This document shows, in pieces, positions 26,072 to 36,040 of a stretch of 64,000 bases of DNA. Under the pieces are notes generated by a model that saw only the letters and a list, made by a program, of their open reading frames with translations, was not told where the DNA came from and did not search any database. Origin of the DNA: Romanomermis culicivorax (lineage: Eukaryota; Nematoda; Enoplea; Mermithida; Mermithidae); the NCBI GenBank assembly GCA_963922205.1, contig CAWUHX010000269.1:124001-188000 (forward strand). The letters run 5' to 3'. The position numbers and the translations under genes were made by a program. Numbering within the stretch: position 1 is the first letter of the stretch; each line of letters starts with the position of its first letter.

Positions 26072-27071
26072 TTTTTTATTTTTACAAAAAAAAATTTACA
26101 AGTTAGTCAGATCATATTATTTATCGATAAGTTATGCAGTAAATACATCTTTTTTAATGGTCTTACTGTAATTCTTTTTATATCTGTTTTTATTGATGGA
26201 AAAATTATAAATTCCACCTAACACTCTTACTACATTTTGTAGTAAAATTTTTACAATGTCCTCAAAATGATGGTCACTTTATGCATCTACACGCATGTTT
26301 CAAAATATATATATTCAATCCTACTGTATTTTCTTATTGTAGCCGTACTAATAAATTTCAAAACTTGTACATCACAGGTTCTAGGTTAGGGTACATTGAT
26401 ACTGTAGATTTATTATGTAATCAGAAAATAATATTTTTCAATACATCATCAGTTTAGTCCAATTTTTGAAGAGGTTGGTCCTTTTCCTATAATTTGCATG
26501 TTTTGTGGCAATTACAATGTCCACAGCATTTGAAGTTTTTGTCAGAATGGTACAAAATAAAGTAAAAGATAAAAGTTTTATATCTATTTTATCTACTTAT
26601 TAAATCATAATATTATTTTTATTAGAGGTAAAATACTAACAAACAAACAGAAAGAAGGGATGGCTAAATTTTTTTGGACTCGCTTCTGGCCCGAAGCTAA
26701 GACCTTTTACTAAGACATAGCTAGGGCTTGCAATCATTTACTTCAGGAAGTTGGATTACCTATGGGACATAAAAAAGTTACACAGTTTTAGTGTTTTGCT
26801 AAACTATTACTACTGGAATTGGATATGATCGAACCTCCCTCTGTTTTTGTGAAATAAACGTGCAAGAATTGTTTAAAGTGGTGGAGCATTTTTATCTCTA
26901 GTATTACAGGCTTTATTATCTAGACTAGCAACTTTTGTTACAGAGAAATTATTATAAAATGAAATTCTCAGCAAATTTGCTCTACCTCATGAGGTTCTGA
27001 ATAAGTTGAATAACTCTCATGTTTCTTCTTCAACTGGAAGTTAAAAGACAGGTATAGCTAAACAAGTTGAC
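26072..27071 (+). pseudogene. Gene-poor Polinton segment with one decayed ORF
   Basis: Mostly AT-rich, with poly-T and TATATA runs and no coding signal to about 26650. From 26660 a short coding-like stretch (MAKFFWTRFWPEAKTFY) is followed by a stop and then by HLLQEVGLPMGHKKV. It is not recognised and carries several lesions. It probably is the remnant of a small element gene or the start of the protein at 27072. Confidence 0.3.
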
Positions 27072-27780
27072 ATGTATCGTAATGAATTAGAGCACATTTT
27101 ACTGGATAATACATTAATGCCTGGTGAACAATATAAAATGTACTCTCAAATATTTTCAGAATATTCAACTTTTGAACATGAAAATGCTCTACCTGCTACC
27201 ATAATTTTGAAACAAAAGACTGATGATGAGAATGATAGCCTTAATTTAAAGGTTAAAGAAAAAGATTGGTTGAATGATGAAAAATTACTTAGCAGAATTC
27301 CCAAACAATTTAAAGGTTCAGTATCATTATTATTGGAATATGTGTGATGTAACCCTAGTATAAATTTTAAACAGCAAGGAGAAGTATTTATTGATGGGCA
27401 ATTAATTCAAGGATCCTATATTATTGATTCATTACATAATTTGTCCCATAAACATTCAAAAATCATGCAACCATTAGGAATCAATGAGTTTGCTACTGCT
27501 TTTAGAAAACATGATGTACCCTTAGAAATTATATGAAATCCTTCACCTGAAATGTTATTTACTCTACCTCGGAAGCTCTCCTACCAAACTGCTACAGAAA
27601 TATCAGATAATCAGGCAAGTGGTAGTCTCAAATGATTGAATAAATTGCTGGTGGAAGGTGTTGATTTATTTTCAAGTGATGAAGATATCAAAGACAATAC
27701 AATTTTGAGTGAAGGAACCTCGACAGAAAAGAAGATACTGAGAAAAGCTAGAACACTTAGATGGTATACCCACTTGTACT
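27072..27780 (+). pseudogene. Polinton-associated protein of unknown function, broken
   Basis: An intact part from 27072 to 27347 starts MYRNELEHILL, is acidic and charged, and ends in KLLSRIPKQFKGSVSLLLEYV. The same gene appears to continue in another frame (GEVFIDGQLIQGSYIIDSL, INEFATAFRKHDVPLEII) with stops near 27533 and 27633. A protein with this two-part plan (leucine-rich helix, then a short G-E-x-x-x-D-G unit) commonly lies just upstream of the integrase in animal Polintons; that statement is from general knowledge. Function is unknown. It may assist transcription or integration. Confidence 0.45.
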
Positions 27781-27786
27781 AGAACA

Positions 27787-28853
27787 ATGAATAGACTACT
27801 TTTGAAATTGTACAAAAATTTGCACCGCAATCCTACAGCCTTCACTAGTATTGAAAAATTATATGTTGAGGCTAGAAAACACTATAAAAAAATTACACAT
27901 AAAAATGTTAAAGATTGGCTCTCAAAAAAAGATAGTTATACCCTACATAAGCAAGTCAACAAAAAGTTTTCACATAATTGTATATATGTTACAGCTATGG
28001 ATCAACAATGGGAAATTGATTTGGCTGATATGTCTTCTTTGGCAGATTTTAACTATGGATATAAATTTATGTTTACATGCATAGATGTATTAAGTAAATG
28101 CGCATGGGTTGAACCATTGAAATCAAAACATGCAAAGAATGTATGTGATGCTTTTCAAAATATTTTAAAAAGAGGTCAAACCCCTTGGAAAGTGTGCAGC
28201 GATAAAGGAAAAAAATTTGTCAACATCAATTTCCAAAAATTATTAAAAGCTAACCATATACATTTTTTGACTTCCCAGAATGCAAACATAAAATTTTCAA
28301 TAGTGGAATGGTTTAATAGAACCTTAAAAACTAAATTGTTTAAATATTTTACAGAATTTATCACTTATAAATGGATTGATATTTTACCAACAGTTGTTTC
28401 AAACTATCTATTCATAGATCAATTGGTGAAAAACCTGTTAATGTGAACTATTCTAATGAAAAAAATTATATGGCAGAGACTTTACCCTAAGAACGCATAC
28501 AGTAGAAAACCTAAAATTAATGTAGGGACCTATGAATTATTAAGCATAGAGACGTGTTCCACAAAGGTTGTTTACCTCAATGGAGTGAGGAAGTTTTTAG
28601 GGTAAAACAAATTGTGAAGACTAGAAATCATATAATTTATAGAATTCAGGATTTGGAAGGCAATGATATAGAAGGATGTTTTTATGAAAAAGAGCTATAG
28701 AAAATTGATTTTAACCCTGATATTAAAGAATACAAAATTGAAAAGGTTTTAAAAACTAAATGTTTACCAGATGGTCAAAATAGAGTACTTGTGAAGTGGT
28801 GGGGTTATCCTGGAAAATTCAACTGCTGGATTTTGGAAAAAGCGATACAATGA
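27787..28853 (+). pseudogene. INT: Polinton retrovirus-like integrase with C-terminal chromodomain
   Basis: Open from 27787 to 28446 (219 codons). The catalytic core keeps D78 (WEIDLADM), D139 (VCSDKGKKF) and E174 (SIVEWFNRT), with 34 residues between the last two, close to DD35E. After 28446 the frame shifts and two or more stops occur. An SH3-like part (HIIYRIQDLEGNDIEG) and a chromodomain follow: YKIEKVLKTKC ... VLVKWWGYPGKFNCWI at about 28731-28835, with the aromatic cage positions recognisable. The final TGA at 28851-28853 overlaps the ATG of the protease gene. Chromodomains on such integrases are thought to direct insertion to marked chromatin. Confidence 0.9.
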
Positions 28854-29206
28854 ACAACTTTGAATTGGCATACTATGTTCAACAAGATGCAATTTTATCA
28901 AGAATTTTTCCTGGGGTTTTTGCTTGTGATACATTACCAGAGATAGTTAGAAGACATGGGGCTTTAATTGCAAACACTTTAATTGCAAACTTCCAAAAAG
29001 GAAGCCATCGGATCGCCATGTATTTTGATAATGATAACTCTGTATATTATTTTGATTCATATGGTTTACCATCAATTATTCTTGCTTTTATAAACTATAT
29101 CAACAAGAATGCTACAGTAAGACACATAAATAAGAAACGCCTAGAAAACTTTTATAGCAGAGTTTGCAGTATACATACCTTGTATTTTTTGTATTATAAA
29201 GTGTGA
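28850..29206 (+). pseudogene. PRO: Polinton adenain-like cysteine protease, active site altered
   Basis: A 118-codon frame starting with the ATG that overlaps the integrase stop. The catalytic His region is GSHRIAMYFDND (H53; the usual following Trp is Arg) and the acidic residue region is YYFDSYGLP (D69). At the end, where the family has its nucleophilic Cys before a Leu-x-Phe stretch, this copy reads CSIHTLYFL, so Thr110 stands at the expected Cys. Length fits the family. The frame is open but the missing nucleophile suggests no activity. In intact elements the enzyme is thought to mature capsid proteins. Confidence 0.75.
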
Positions 29207-29465
29207 CATGTTCCTATGTATAAAATGTTTAAAAGTTTTAGTAATACAAATTTTGCTTACAATGATAAGTTAGTTTGTAAGTTTTTTCATTGTAAATTTT
29301 CTGTAAAAGGTCAATTGCAAAATAAATTATGAATGCGCTTGTAAAAGTTAACTCGGCCTTCTTTATGTATCTTTGTTTGATTTTATTAGTTAATTTATTA
29401 GCTCTGCCTTTTTATAAAATTTATAATTAATTAGCTAATTGTTGAATAAAAATTTTTATTTTGAA

Positions 29466-29768
29466 ATGGATAGTAGTAAAAGCACAACTTGGGAAACATC
29501 TTGCGTCAGTGTTTGGGAGTTTTTTGGAAAACATCTACCTCGAAACAAAGTGGTGTCCTTAAGTCAGGTCATACTAATATATATTATAGTCATTACAGCT
29601 ATAATAAATTTATCTCTCTACAATAATAATACACAATTGTGGGTTCGCTTATTGTGCGCTTCTATAGGATATATATTACCTAGTCCTGTACCAGGACTGT
29701 TACTTTCACCTAGCTCACTGAAGACAATACCCACAATAGCTGACATTATAAATAATGAAAACCTTTGA
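29466..29768 (+). CDS. Polinton small membrane protein
   Basis: An intact 100-codon frame from ATG 29466; an in-frame upstream start at 29439 is possible but not ATG. A polar N-terminus is followed by a hydrophobic span (VILIYIIVITAIINLSLY, about residues 35-52) and a second, shorter hydrophobic part (LWVRLLCASIGYILPSP). A Pro/Ser-rich tail ends in IADIINNENL. Its stop at 29766-29768 overlaps the start of the minor capsid gene at 29755 by 14 bp, a compact arrangement suggesting shared transcription. Function is not known; virion or host-membrane association is only a guess. Confidence 0.5.
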   Translation: MDSSKSTTWETSCVSVWEFFGKHLPRNKVVSLSQVILIYIIVITAIINLSLYNNNTQLWVRLLCASIGYILPSPVPGLLLSPSSLKTIPTIADIINNENL

Positions 29769-30669
29769 TGATCAATTTTATATCACTTTATCTAGTGATA
29801 GCAAATATTGAAACATACCCCCGGATTTTTCAGCCCATCTACCTCACCATTTAAGCTAGATGGCAATTGGAAGGTATGGTTAAGTGAAATAATATACCCT
29901 TATAGCTGGGCTACAGTTTCCAACTATGGTGGGATAATGTGATAGCAGTAATTACGGATGGTGTTCGAAATAAAGTTGAACATGTTAAAGAAATTAAAGT
30001 TATAGTTTTTAAAAAACCTTACTTCAATGTAGCTGATTTAATCGACAAATTGAATGCAAAAAATCGGAGCAGCAATTGCAGGAACAGACATTGAAATCAT
30101 GTTTTCATATAATGAACATGGATGTGGATGATTAATTTGAAAATAAAAAGTGGTATAAGTTTGTGCAGAATCTATCTAAGCAACCGTTTGATGGAGATTC
30201 TAGGTTTTAGTGCTACTAACACTGGTTCTGATGCAACTGCTGAAGATTTTCTAAACAGAAGTGTCAATATTAACCTATATACTATTGCAGACAAACCATG
30301 AAATTCTAATGCTCATATTCCACCATTCAAGTCTGTTTTTCTTGCCAATCCAGGAAATAAACATTTATAGGATTCAACCACCAAATTTAAATTATTTACT
30401 GAGTTTTTATGTTTACTGTAATATTATTGAGGATCAAATTGTTGGAAACACTTTAGCACCACTTTTATGTATAGTGAATGTGCAAGGAAACTACAAAGAT
30501 ATTGTAAGTGGATTATATGAAACACCTCACTATATACCCATTCAATTGAAAGAAATTACTGTACTTGAATTTAATACAAAAAAACAGTATGAATGAATTT
30601 ATACCATTTCAATTTGAGAATCTTATAGTTAAATTACATTTCTGGCAATGCAGTCCTTCATTCCTATAA
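29755..30669 (+). pseudogene. Polinton minor (penton-type) capsid protein, broken
   Basis: Starts MKTFDDQFYITLSS at 29755. It continues across stops through LDGNWKVWLSEIIYPYSW and VIVFKKPYFNVADLIDKL to a better preserved C-terminal part, DQIVGNTLAPLLCIVNVQG and ETPHYIPIQLKEITVLEFN (open frame 30261-30596). A last shift restores PFQFENLIVKLHF and TAA at 30667-30669. Order and motifs fit the single-jelly-roll minor capsid protein of Polintons. At least six lesions are visible. Confidence 0.75.
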
Positions 30670-30808
30670 TAGTATTAAATTTTCACAAGCATTTATTCAT
30701 TCATTTGCATTTGGACACATTGTCATCAGGTTGAATTTTGGCAAATGCTCTTAATTTATTTACTTATTCATTTATTTTGATTCACGAAGCAAAATATGCA
30801 TACAGTAT

Positions 30809-31243
30809 ATGTTCCGGCAACTGTTGATTACTGGGTCAAGATTTATCAACATAGCATACAAGATAGGTGGCCCATTAGAAGGTTTTAGAGCAGCATACCC
30901 TTTTTATTATAGACACCAAAGAGTAGGGTTGGGTAATTTTTTCAAGAGTTTATGGTGTCTAGCTATGCCTTTGTTAAAGTCTGCAGGAAAACACGGACTT
31001 GCAACAGGTTCTAAAAATGCAGGCAATGTGGTAGAAGGATATTCTTTTAAAGAAAGTGTTGCGGATCATGGATGAAGTGTAGCAAGCAATTTATTACATG
31101 AGAGGGGTGATCGCATTCAGAAAGGAAAAGTTCCATGGAAGCATAAACATATAAATTCTACAGTACATATGAAGAGCAATAAAAACTTGAATAATGGTCA
31201 TCATCATTATCACAAACAAAATAAACATAAACATCTAAAATGA
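30809..31243 (+). pseudogene. Polinton small basic capsid-associated protein
   Basis: An 88-codon open frame with the sequence YPFYYRHQRVGLGNFFKSLW and then SAGKHGLATGSKNAGNVVEG, an amphipathic and basic pattern like Polinton proteins related to adenoviral minor virion components. An in-frame TGA at 31073 is followed by a continuing frame with a Lys/His-rich tail (GHHHYHKQNKHKHLK) to TGA 31241-31243. Without the internal stop it would be about 144 codons. DNA or capsid binding is the likely role, by composition and position. Confidence 0.6.
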
Positions 31244-31305
31244 CATTCCTCATTCTTAAAAAAGACTCCACGTAGTGTAGTCAGTTTCAAAGATATCTAT
31301 TCGAA

Positions 31306-32639
31306 ATGAGTAATTTATTGATGCTGCATTGTCTCCTAGTAGTAAAACTGAATTAGATTTATTTATCAAATTCAGCTCCAAAATCCTCGTACTAATGAGG
31401 GACCACATGAATTTGTTGTTCGACCTGATTGATATATGCTAGATTTATCAAAAATTTTTATATATTTTACTTCTTGAATTACAATGGCTAACAGTAATGC
31501 TTGCAATTTAACATCGGATGCCAACAACAATCCTACTGGTAACATTGTAGCACCAATTAACCTGATCTGCAAAACATTTTTCAAACAGATCAAAATTTAT
31601 TGAAATGGCAAATTAATATCTGACAGGTAAGTTTTATGATAACTATATGTATGTATGTATGCGCACATATTTTTTACATTTTAAAATTTTTAGCAGTGAC
31701 AGATACACTTACAGAGCTTATTTGGAGACGGAATTGGACTACAGTCATGATGCTAAATTGACACATGCTGGTTATACTTTTGAAAATGACGATGTTCTTG
31801 ATATAAAGGAAAACAAGGGTGCTTTAGAAAGAGCGCAAATGTTTAAAAACAGTACTGTCATTGAGTTAATGGCTCCTATACATGCTGATCTATTTATGCA
31901 AGAAAGCTTTTTATTGAATCAATGTACCTTGAAAATTGATTTATATTAACATAGTGATGATTTTTGTTTGCAGAAATTTATATCTACTGACAAAGAGGCA
32001 TACAAGATCAAAGTTAAAAGCATTTTTTTATTTAAAAAAGTTTAAGTTGCAGATAATATTAATTTAGCTATTGAATCTATGTTACAAAATACAGCTGCAA
32101 AATACCCTATTAGGTGATATTATGTTACAAGTCTATACATAACAGCTAGTCATTGCTCGGCACCTCTAAACTCTCTACTCACAGATCCCTTACCACATCA
32201 TCTCATTGTGGCACATGATGATGGTGCTGCTGCTAGGGGTGATTATCAGCAGAGTCCCTTCAATTTTGAACATTTTGGATTAAACGAGATTAAAATAATT
32301 AGCAGTACTACAACATTGCCTAGTATTCCTTATATGTTAAATTTTAAAGAAAACAAATATTTGCATACTTTTGTACAATTATTTGAAGGTGTAGGGATTG
32401 GTACAGATAATAAGGGTAATGAAATTACTTGAAATGCTTTTACAATGCATAGTGCAATTTTTGCTTTTGATTTGACTCCTTGTGGTATGAATGGTAATTT
32501 TTGGGAACTCATACATGAAGGAACCACCAGTTCACAAATGAACTTTTGACGAGATATAAATGATGGTGGTATTGATGCACTTATATACACAGAATTTGAC
32601 TTTCTCATAATGATTGATGAAAATCATGAAATTTACTGA
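31306..32639 (+). pseudogene. MCP: Polinton major capsid protein, broken, with an intron
   Basis: Coding-like segments run in order from FIDAALSPSSKTELDLF and GPHEFVVRP, through YRAYLETELDYSHDAKL (frame from 31694), IELMAPIHADLFMQES, HLIVAHDDGAAARGDYQQSP and PFNFEHFGLNEIKII to LIYTEFDFLIMIDE, ending at TGA 32637-32639. This matches the double-jelly-roll major capsid protein of Polintons. Stops occur at about 31308, 31430, 31948, 32042, 32115, 32430 and 32547. A 67-bp segment at 31627-31693 (GTAAGT ... TTTTTAG) splits an otherwise continuous reading and looks like a spliceosomal intron. Confidence 0.85.
31627..31693 (+). other. Apparent spliceosomal intron in the Polinton capsid gene
   Basis: Donor CTGACAG|GTAAGT and acceptor ATTTTTAG|CAGTGAC. 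Removing it joins KLISDS to SDRYTYRAYL in one frame. The segment has no coding sense of its own and is T-rich towards the acceptor. Confidence 0.6.
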
Positions 32640-33801
32640 TTATAGTATTTAACTAAACTATATATCTATATCATGTATATTTTCATTTTTTATAATAAAA
32701 AAATAGTTTTGGTTTTTATATTATCCCTTCTCATTACCTACTATTGTAGACCTGGTCTTTCAACCTATCTCTATCTCTAATTATAGTTGGTTTTCCTTTG
32801 TACAGTACCCTCAGCAATTATTTCATACCTTTTTACCCTAAGATGTACAGAAAAACTCTATAAAAACAACAAGTCTGAATATGAACAACACCCTACCTTT
32901 TTCATGCATTGTTTTTTCACCTGGTGTCTACATCTCATTCTCCTCTAATTATTATTCTACTATAATAACATGTTTTTCTCCTACAGTAACCCTTTCCACT
33001 TTTCCAGCAGATGACAGACCAAAAACCCTAGAGCAAAACCACTAATATAGTTCGTGATAAAGAAATTTTATTGTTTTTAATTTTATTTTTTTTATTAAAT
33101 ACAATAAAACATAAAAATATATATACCAATTAAATAAAATTAAACACCTGAAAAATAAAAAACATTAAGTTTTTGAAAATTTCTGCAAAAATTTTACTCA
33201 CATAAATAAATATACAAATATACAATGGCCACCTTGTCTGCTGCTTTTATTGATAGCTACTAAAATTTAAAAACTTATTTTAATTAAAACAAAATTTTTT
33301 TTGTTCCAGTATATACCCTAAATTTATCATTTCATTTGCTTACTGCTAGATACAAACTTTATTAACACTTCTTTTTTATTTTTCAGTTTTTTTATTAACT
33401 TTTCTTCATGAGGTGAAATCTATATTTATGCACATAAACTATTCTTTCTTATTTTTATAGCATTTCTTATTGTACAAGGGTTTCATAAAAATGCATGAAA
33501 CCTTCTAGAATCTTCTAGAAACAATGACTCAACAATTTACCTGCATACATACAATACAGATTTTATTATACAGTAATTAACACCTGTTCTCTGTTACATT
33601 TTAGGAAAGTTAACTATCTCTTTGTTATAGCAATAATTTACTGTACAATTAGCTATATCTATCTATCTATCTATCTATATATCCACAGTATACCCTTTTT
33701 ACATGTCTATATAAACACATCATAACATAACTATTATAACATCAAAAACTTACTAGAAACGTGGCAATGCTAAGGCTTTGTGGTGGTCGAGGTATTTTTG
33801 G
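32640..33801. other. Non-coding right part of the Polinton
   Basis: AT-rich with no gene recognised. It includes a TATATA-rich patch and an (ATCT)n run at about 33655-33678. It separates the capsid gene from the signal-peptide ORF. Confidence 0.5.
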
Positions 33802-34068
33802 TCAGCATCGACCCATTGAGCCCTCACACCTGGCCGGAGGATGTTCCACAGGTGTGTGGCTAACTGTGTATGTGTGGCTAACAGCATTTTCAAACATCGG
33901 GCGTAGTCGCTTCATGAAACCCCAAAAGGGTTTCATCCTAGCCAGATACAGTTGCTCATGCTGGCTTTTCCACCATAACTTGAACTTGACTGATGCATCC
34001 TTCCGAAATGTCAACGCTAGTGCGTCGACATTGGTCATCAAAAAAACCAGTGCTAAAATCAATAACAT
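33802..34068 (-). CDS. Secreted small basic protein ORF inside the Polinton
   Basis: An unbroken 88-codon minus-strand frame from ATG at 34068-34066 to TGA at 33804-33802. Residues 1-19 (MLLILALVFLMTNVDALA) are a strong signal peptide. The rest is basic and aromatic (RKDASVKFKLWWKS, MKPFWGFMKRLRPMF) with two Cys near the end (PARCEGSMGRC). Its base composition is clearly richer in G+C than the neighbouring element DNA. It does not resemble a known Polinton gene and is one of the few unbroken frames in the element, so it may be acquired cargo. No family is recognised and no function is proposed. A plus-strand frame overlaps it (33761-34090) but lacks a signal peptide. Confidence 0.45.
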   Translation of the reverse strand: MLLILALVFLMTNVDALALTFRKDASVKFKLWWKSQHEQLYLARMKPFWGFMKRLRPMFENAVSHTYTVSHTPVEHPPARCEGSMGRC

Positions 34069-34814
34069 TTTCTTATTGTTCAAATTATAGTTGTATTAAT
34101 TTAAATTTAAAATTTAGTTGTAATATATTAACCTACCATACCCTTCATAAGCAGCCCTCAAGATGCTGATGAAAGGGATAAAAATGATTTCCATTTTTTC
34201 GTGCACATCGTTGAAAACAAGAACCACCAGACAAAATTCAGATAATGATTTTTCTTCTATTTTTTCCTATTTATACCTCTTTTTTCTCACTAAAGCTTTT
34301 TCAGTTTTTTCTGCCTTTTTGATTGAAGCTTTTTGGTTTTTCTCCCCTTTTTCTTTGAAGCTTCTAGGCTATCCTACAAAGCTATCAAAAATAATCACCA
34401 CCTCAATTGTTTTGGTAAAGCATCTTTTGCTGCCAGCTTTTTATATAGAACACTTGACCTTTCCCAGCATTCATGATTGATTTTATGAGATAAATGGGCT
34501 TCAGCGGTCTAACCTCTTTATGTTTGTTTTGGAAAGCAGCCAATATACAAAATCAGACATTTACCTGTATAAATCAGTATGTATTATAAGATTTATCAGT
34601 TTCTATACACACAGACTATCCTGCATGTCTAGCATCAATGTTTTTAGTAGACCTTTAACCTCTGGTACAGTTTTCTTCATGTATTGTATATGCACACTGT
34701 GTTCTCCTTCCTTCATCTATTTTTCTGTAGGATCAATTACAGTTTCTACACTGAGGACAATTCCTTTTATCTGAGGACAATTTCTTTCTCTTTAATATCC
34801 TTTATCTTATACTG
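34069..34814. other. T-rich Polinton DNA inside the right inverted repeat
   Basis: Short open frames here are rich in Phe, Ser and Leu because of poly-T composition. No gene recognised. The minus-strand promoter of the signal-peptide ORF would lie here. Confidence 0.4.
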
Positions 34815-35557
34815 TCTCCAATTTTTTCTACATGTGTTTCTATACCAACCTCGTTCTGGTCATTTTTCTACAGCATACCCATTCTGGTCATTTTTTCTAC
34901 GAGCAGTCGACTTTATATGTATGAACCCGTAGGCATGATGTTTCATCGCGTATAGACTTTTTGTTGATTTTGCTTATAGAACTGACCACTACTCACATAT
35001 GACCATTCCGATTTGGATGATCATTCAGAAATGTGGGGCTTCTGATTAGCTCTTCTGAATACCTGCAGATGGTGCACCCCTCCTTTGGAGCCCGGAGGTC
35101 CATTCTTTGAGAGACGTCCTCCGTGGGTGGAGGAAGTCATTTTTATACACGTCTACTTTTTGTTTTGTTTTTTGTATGTTTATTTATTTTCCACATCAAT
35201 TTTTGTTTTCCATTTTTTGTTCACATTAGTTTTCCTTATTTTCAATTTTTTGTTCACATCAGTTTCCCTTTTTTCATTTTTTGCATTTTTCATTTTTTAT
35301 TCCACATTCCTTTTTTACCTACAGTAACACACCTATTACCCAACTCTACAATTACCATAATCCAAATATTACTGTAATTCTACTATTATGATAACTCTAG
35401 AACATGCATGCTTAACCATATCCCCTATAAATCGACCAAAAAATCGAGGGTATATGTTTATCACACCCCCTATAAATCGACCAAAGATGACAAATTGTAG
35501 GGGGTACACAAAAAATAGGGATATGCTTTACCCCCTAAATGGGCCGGCCTTACTACT
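34815..35557 (-). repeat. Polinton right terminal inverted repeat
   Basis: Reverse complement of the left repeat, ending GGCCGGCCTTACTACT at 35557, followed by the target-duplication copy GTCAAA. It includes the same ATAGGGGG sub-repeats and T-rich 24-bp array. The two repeats differ by many substitutions and small indels, consistent with age. Confidence 0.9.
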
Positions 35558-35719
35558 GTCAAATTAATGAGTGATTAAGTGGAATCTTGAACTTTTTTCG
35601 ATATAATGTAGTGAACAACATGTTGAAGCTAATAATCAGTTATTGAAAGAAAAATCGGCATTAGTCATTCGGATTAGTGGCACTTATGCATTTTCCATTA
35701 CCATTTCGGGTTTCATGAC

Positions 35720-36040
35720 GATGCTATACTTTTATTTTGAAATGATCGATGCAACGATCCCATGAAAGTATTGTTCAAATACAAAAAAACACTTAAAGCT
35801 GACTATATTGTAAAAATATTATCATCCCCTTCGATATACCTCGTTAAAGGGTCGAAATTTCTCGAGTAACACCCAGATGTCAACTACAGTTCTGTCCAAA
35901 TTAAAAGTGGATAAGAATATTGTTTTTTCTGATTTGGCCTTTCAGTTGTCATGGAAAAACTTGGCGTTTTTTACGGTAGAGTTTTCCGTTTCCTTAAACA
36001 ACCTACTTTTATGGTTGTCGCTGCGTCAATTATTTCAAAA
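35720..36040 (+). mobile_element. MITE family A (ATGATCGATGCAGC) copy split by Helitron copy 2
   Basis: Shares TTTGAAATGATCGATGCAAC, CAGTTCTGTCCAAATT..AGTGGATAAG and the end TATTTCAAA with copies at 39866-40250 and 61858-62250. Its right end is interrupted after CAAAA (36040) by Helitron copy 2 and resumes at 38534 with TCAAATGGGATATAATT. Joined in order, the two sides match the terminal sequence of the other copies. Terminal inverted repeats are about 25 bp (CTCCATT.ATTTNGAAAT). No transposase. Confidence 0.65.

Noticed and set aside
33761-34090. Plus-strand ORF of 109 codons in the Polinton right part
   Set aside because: It overlaps the minus-strand frame that has a clear signal peptide; the plus frame shows no domain or sensible composition.
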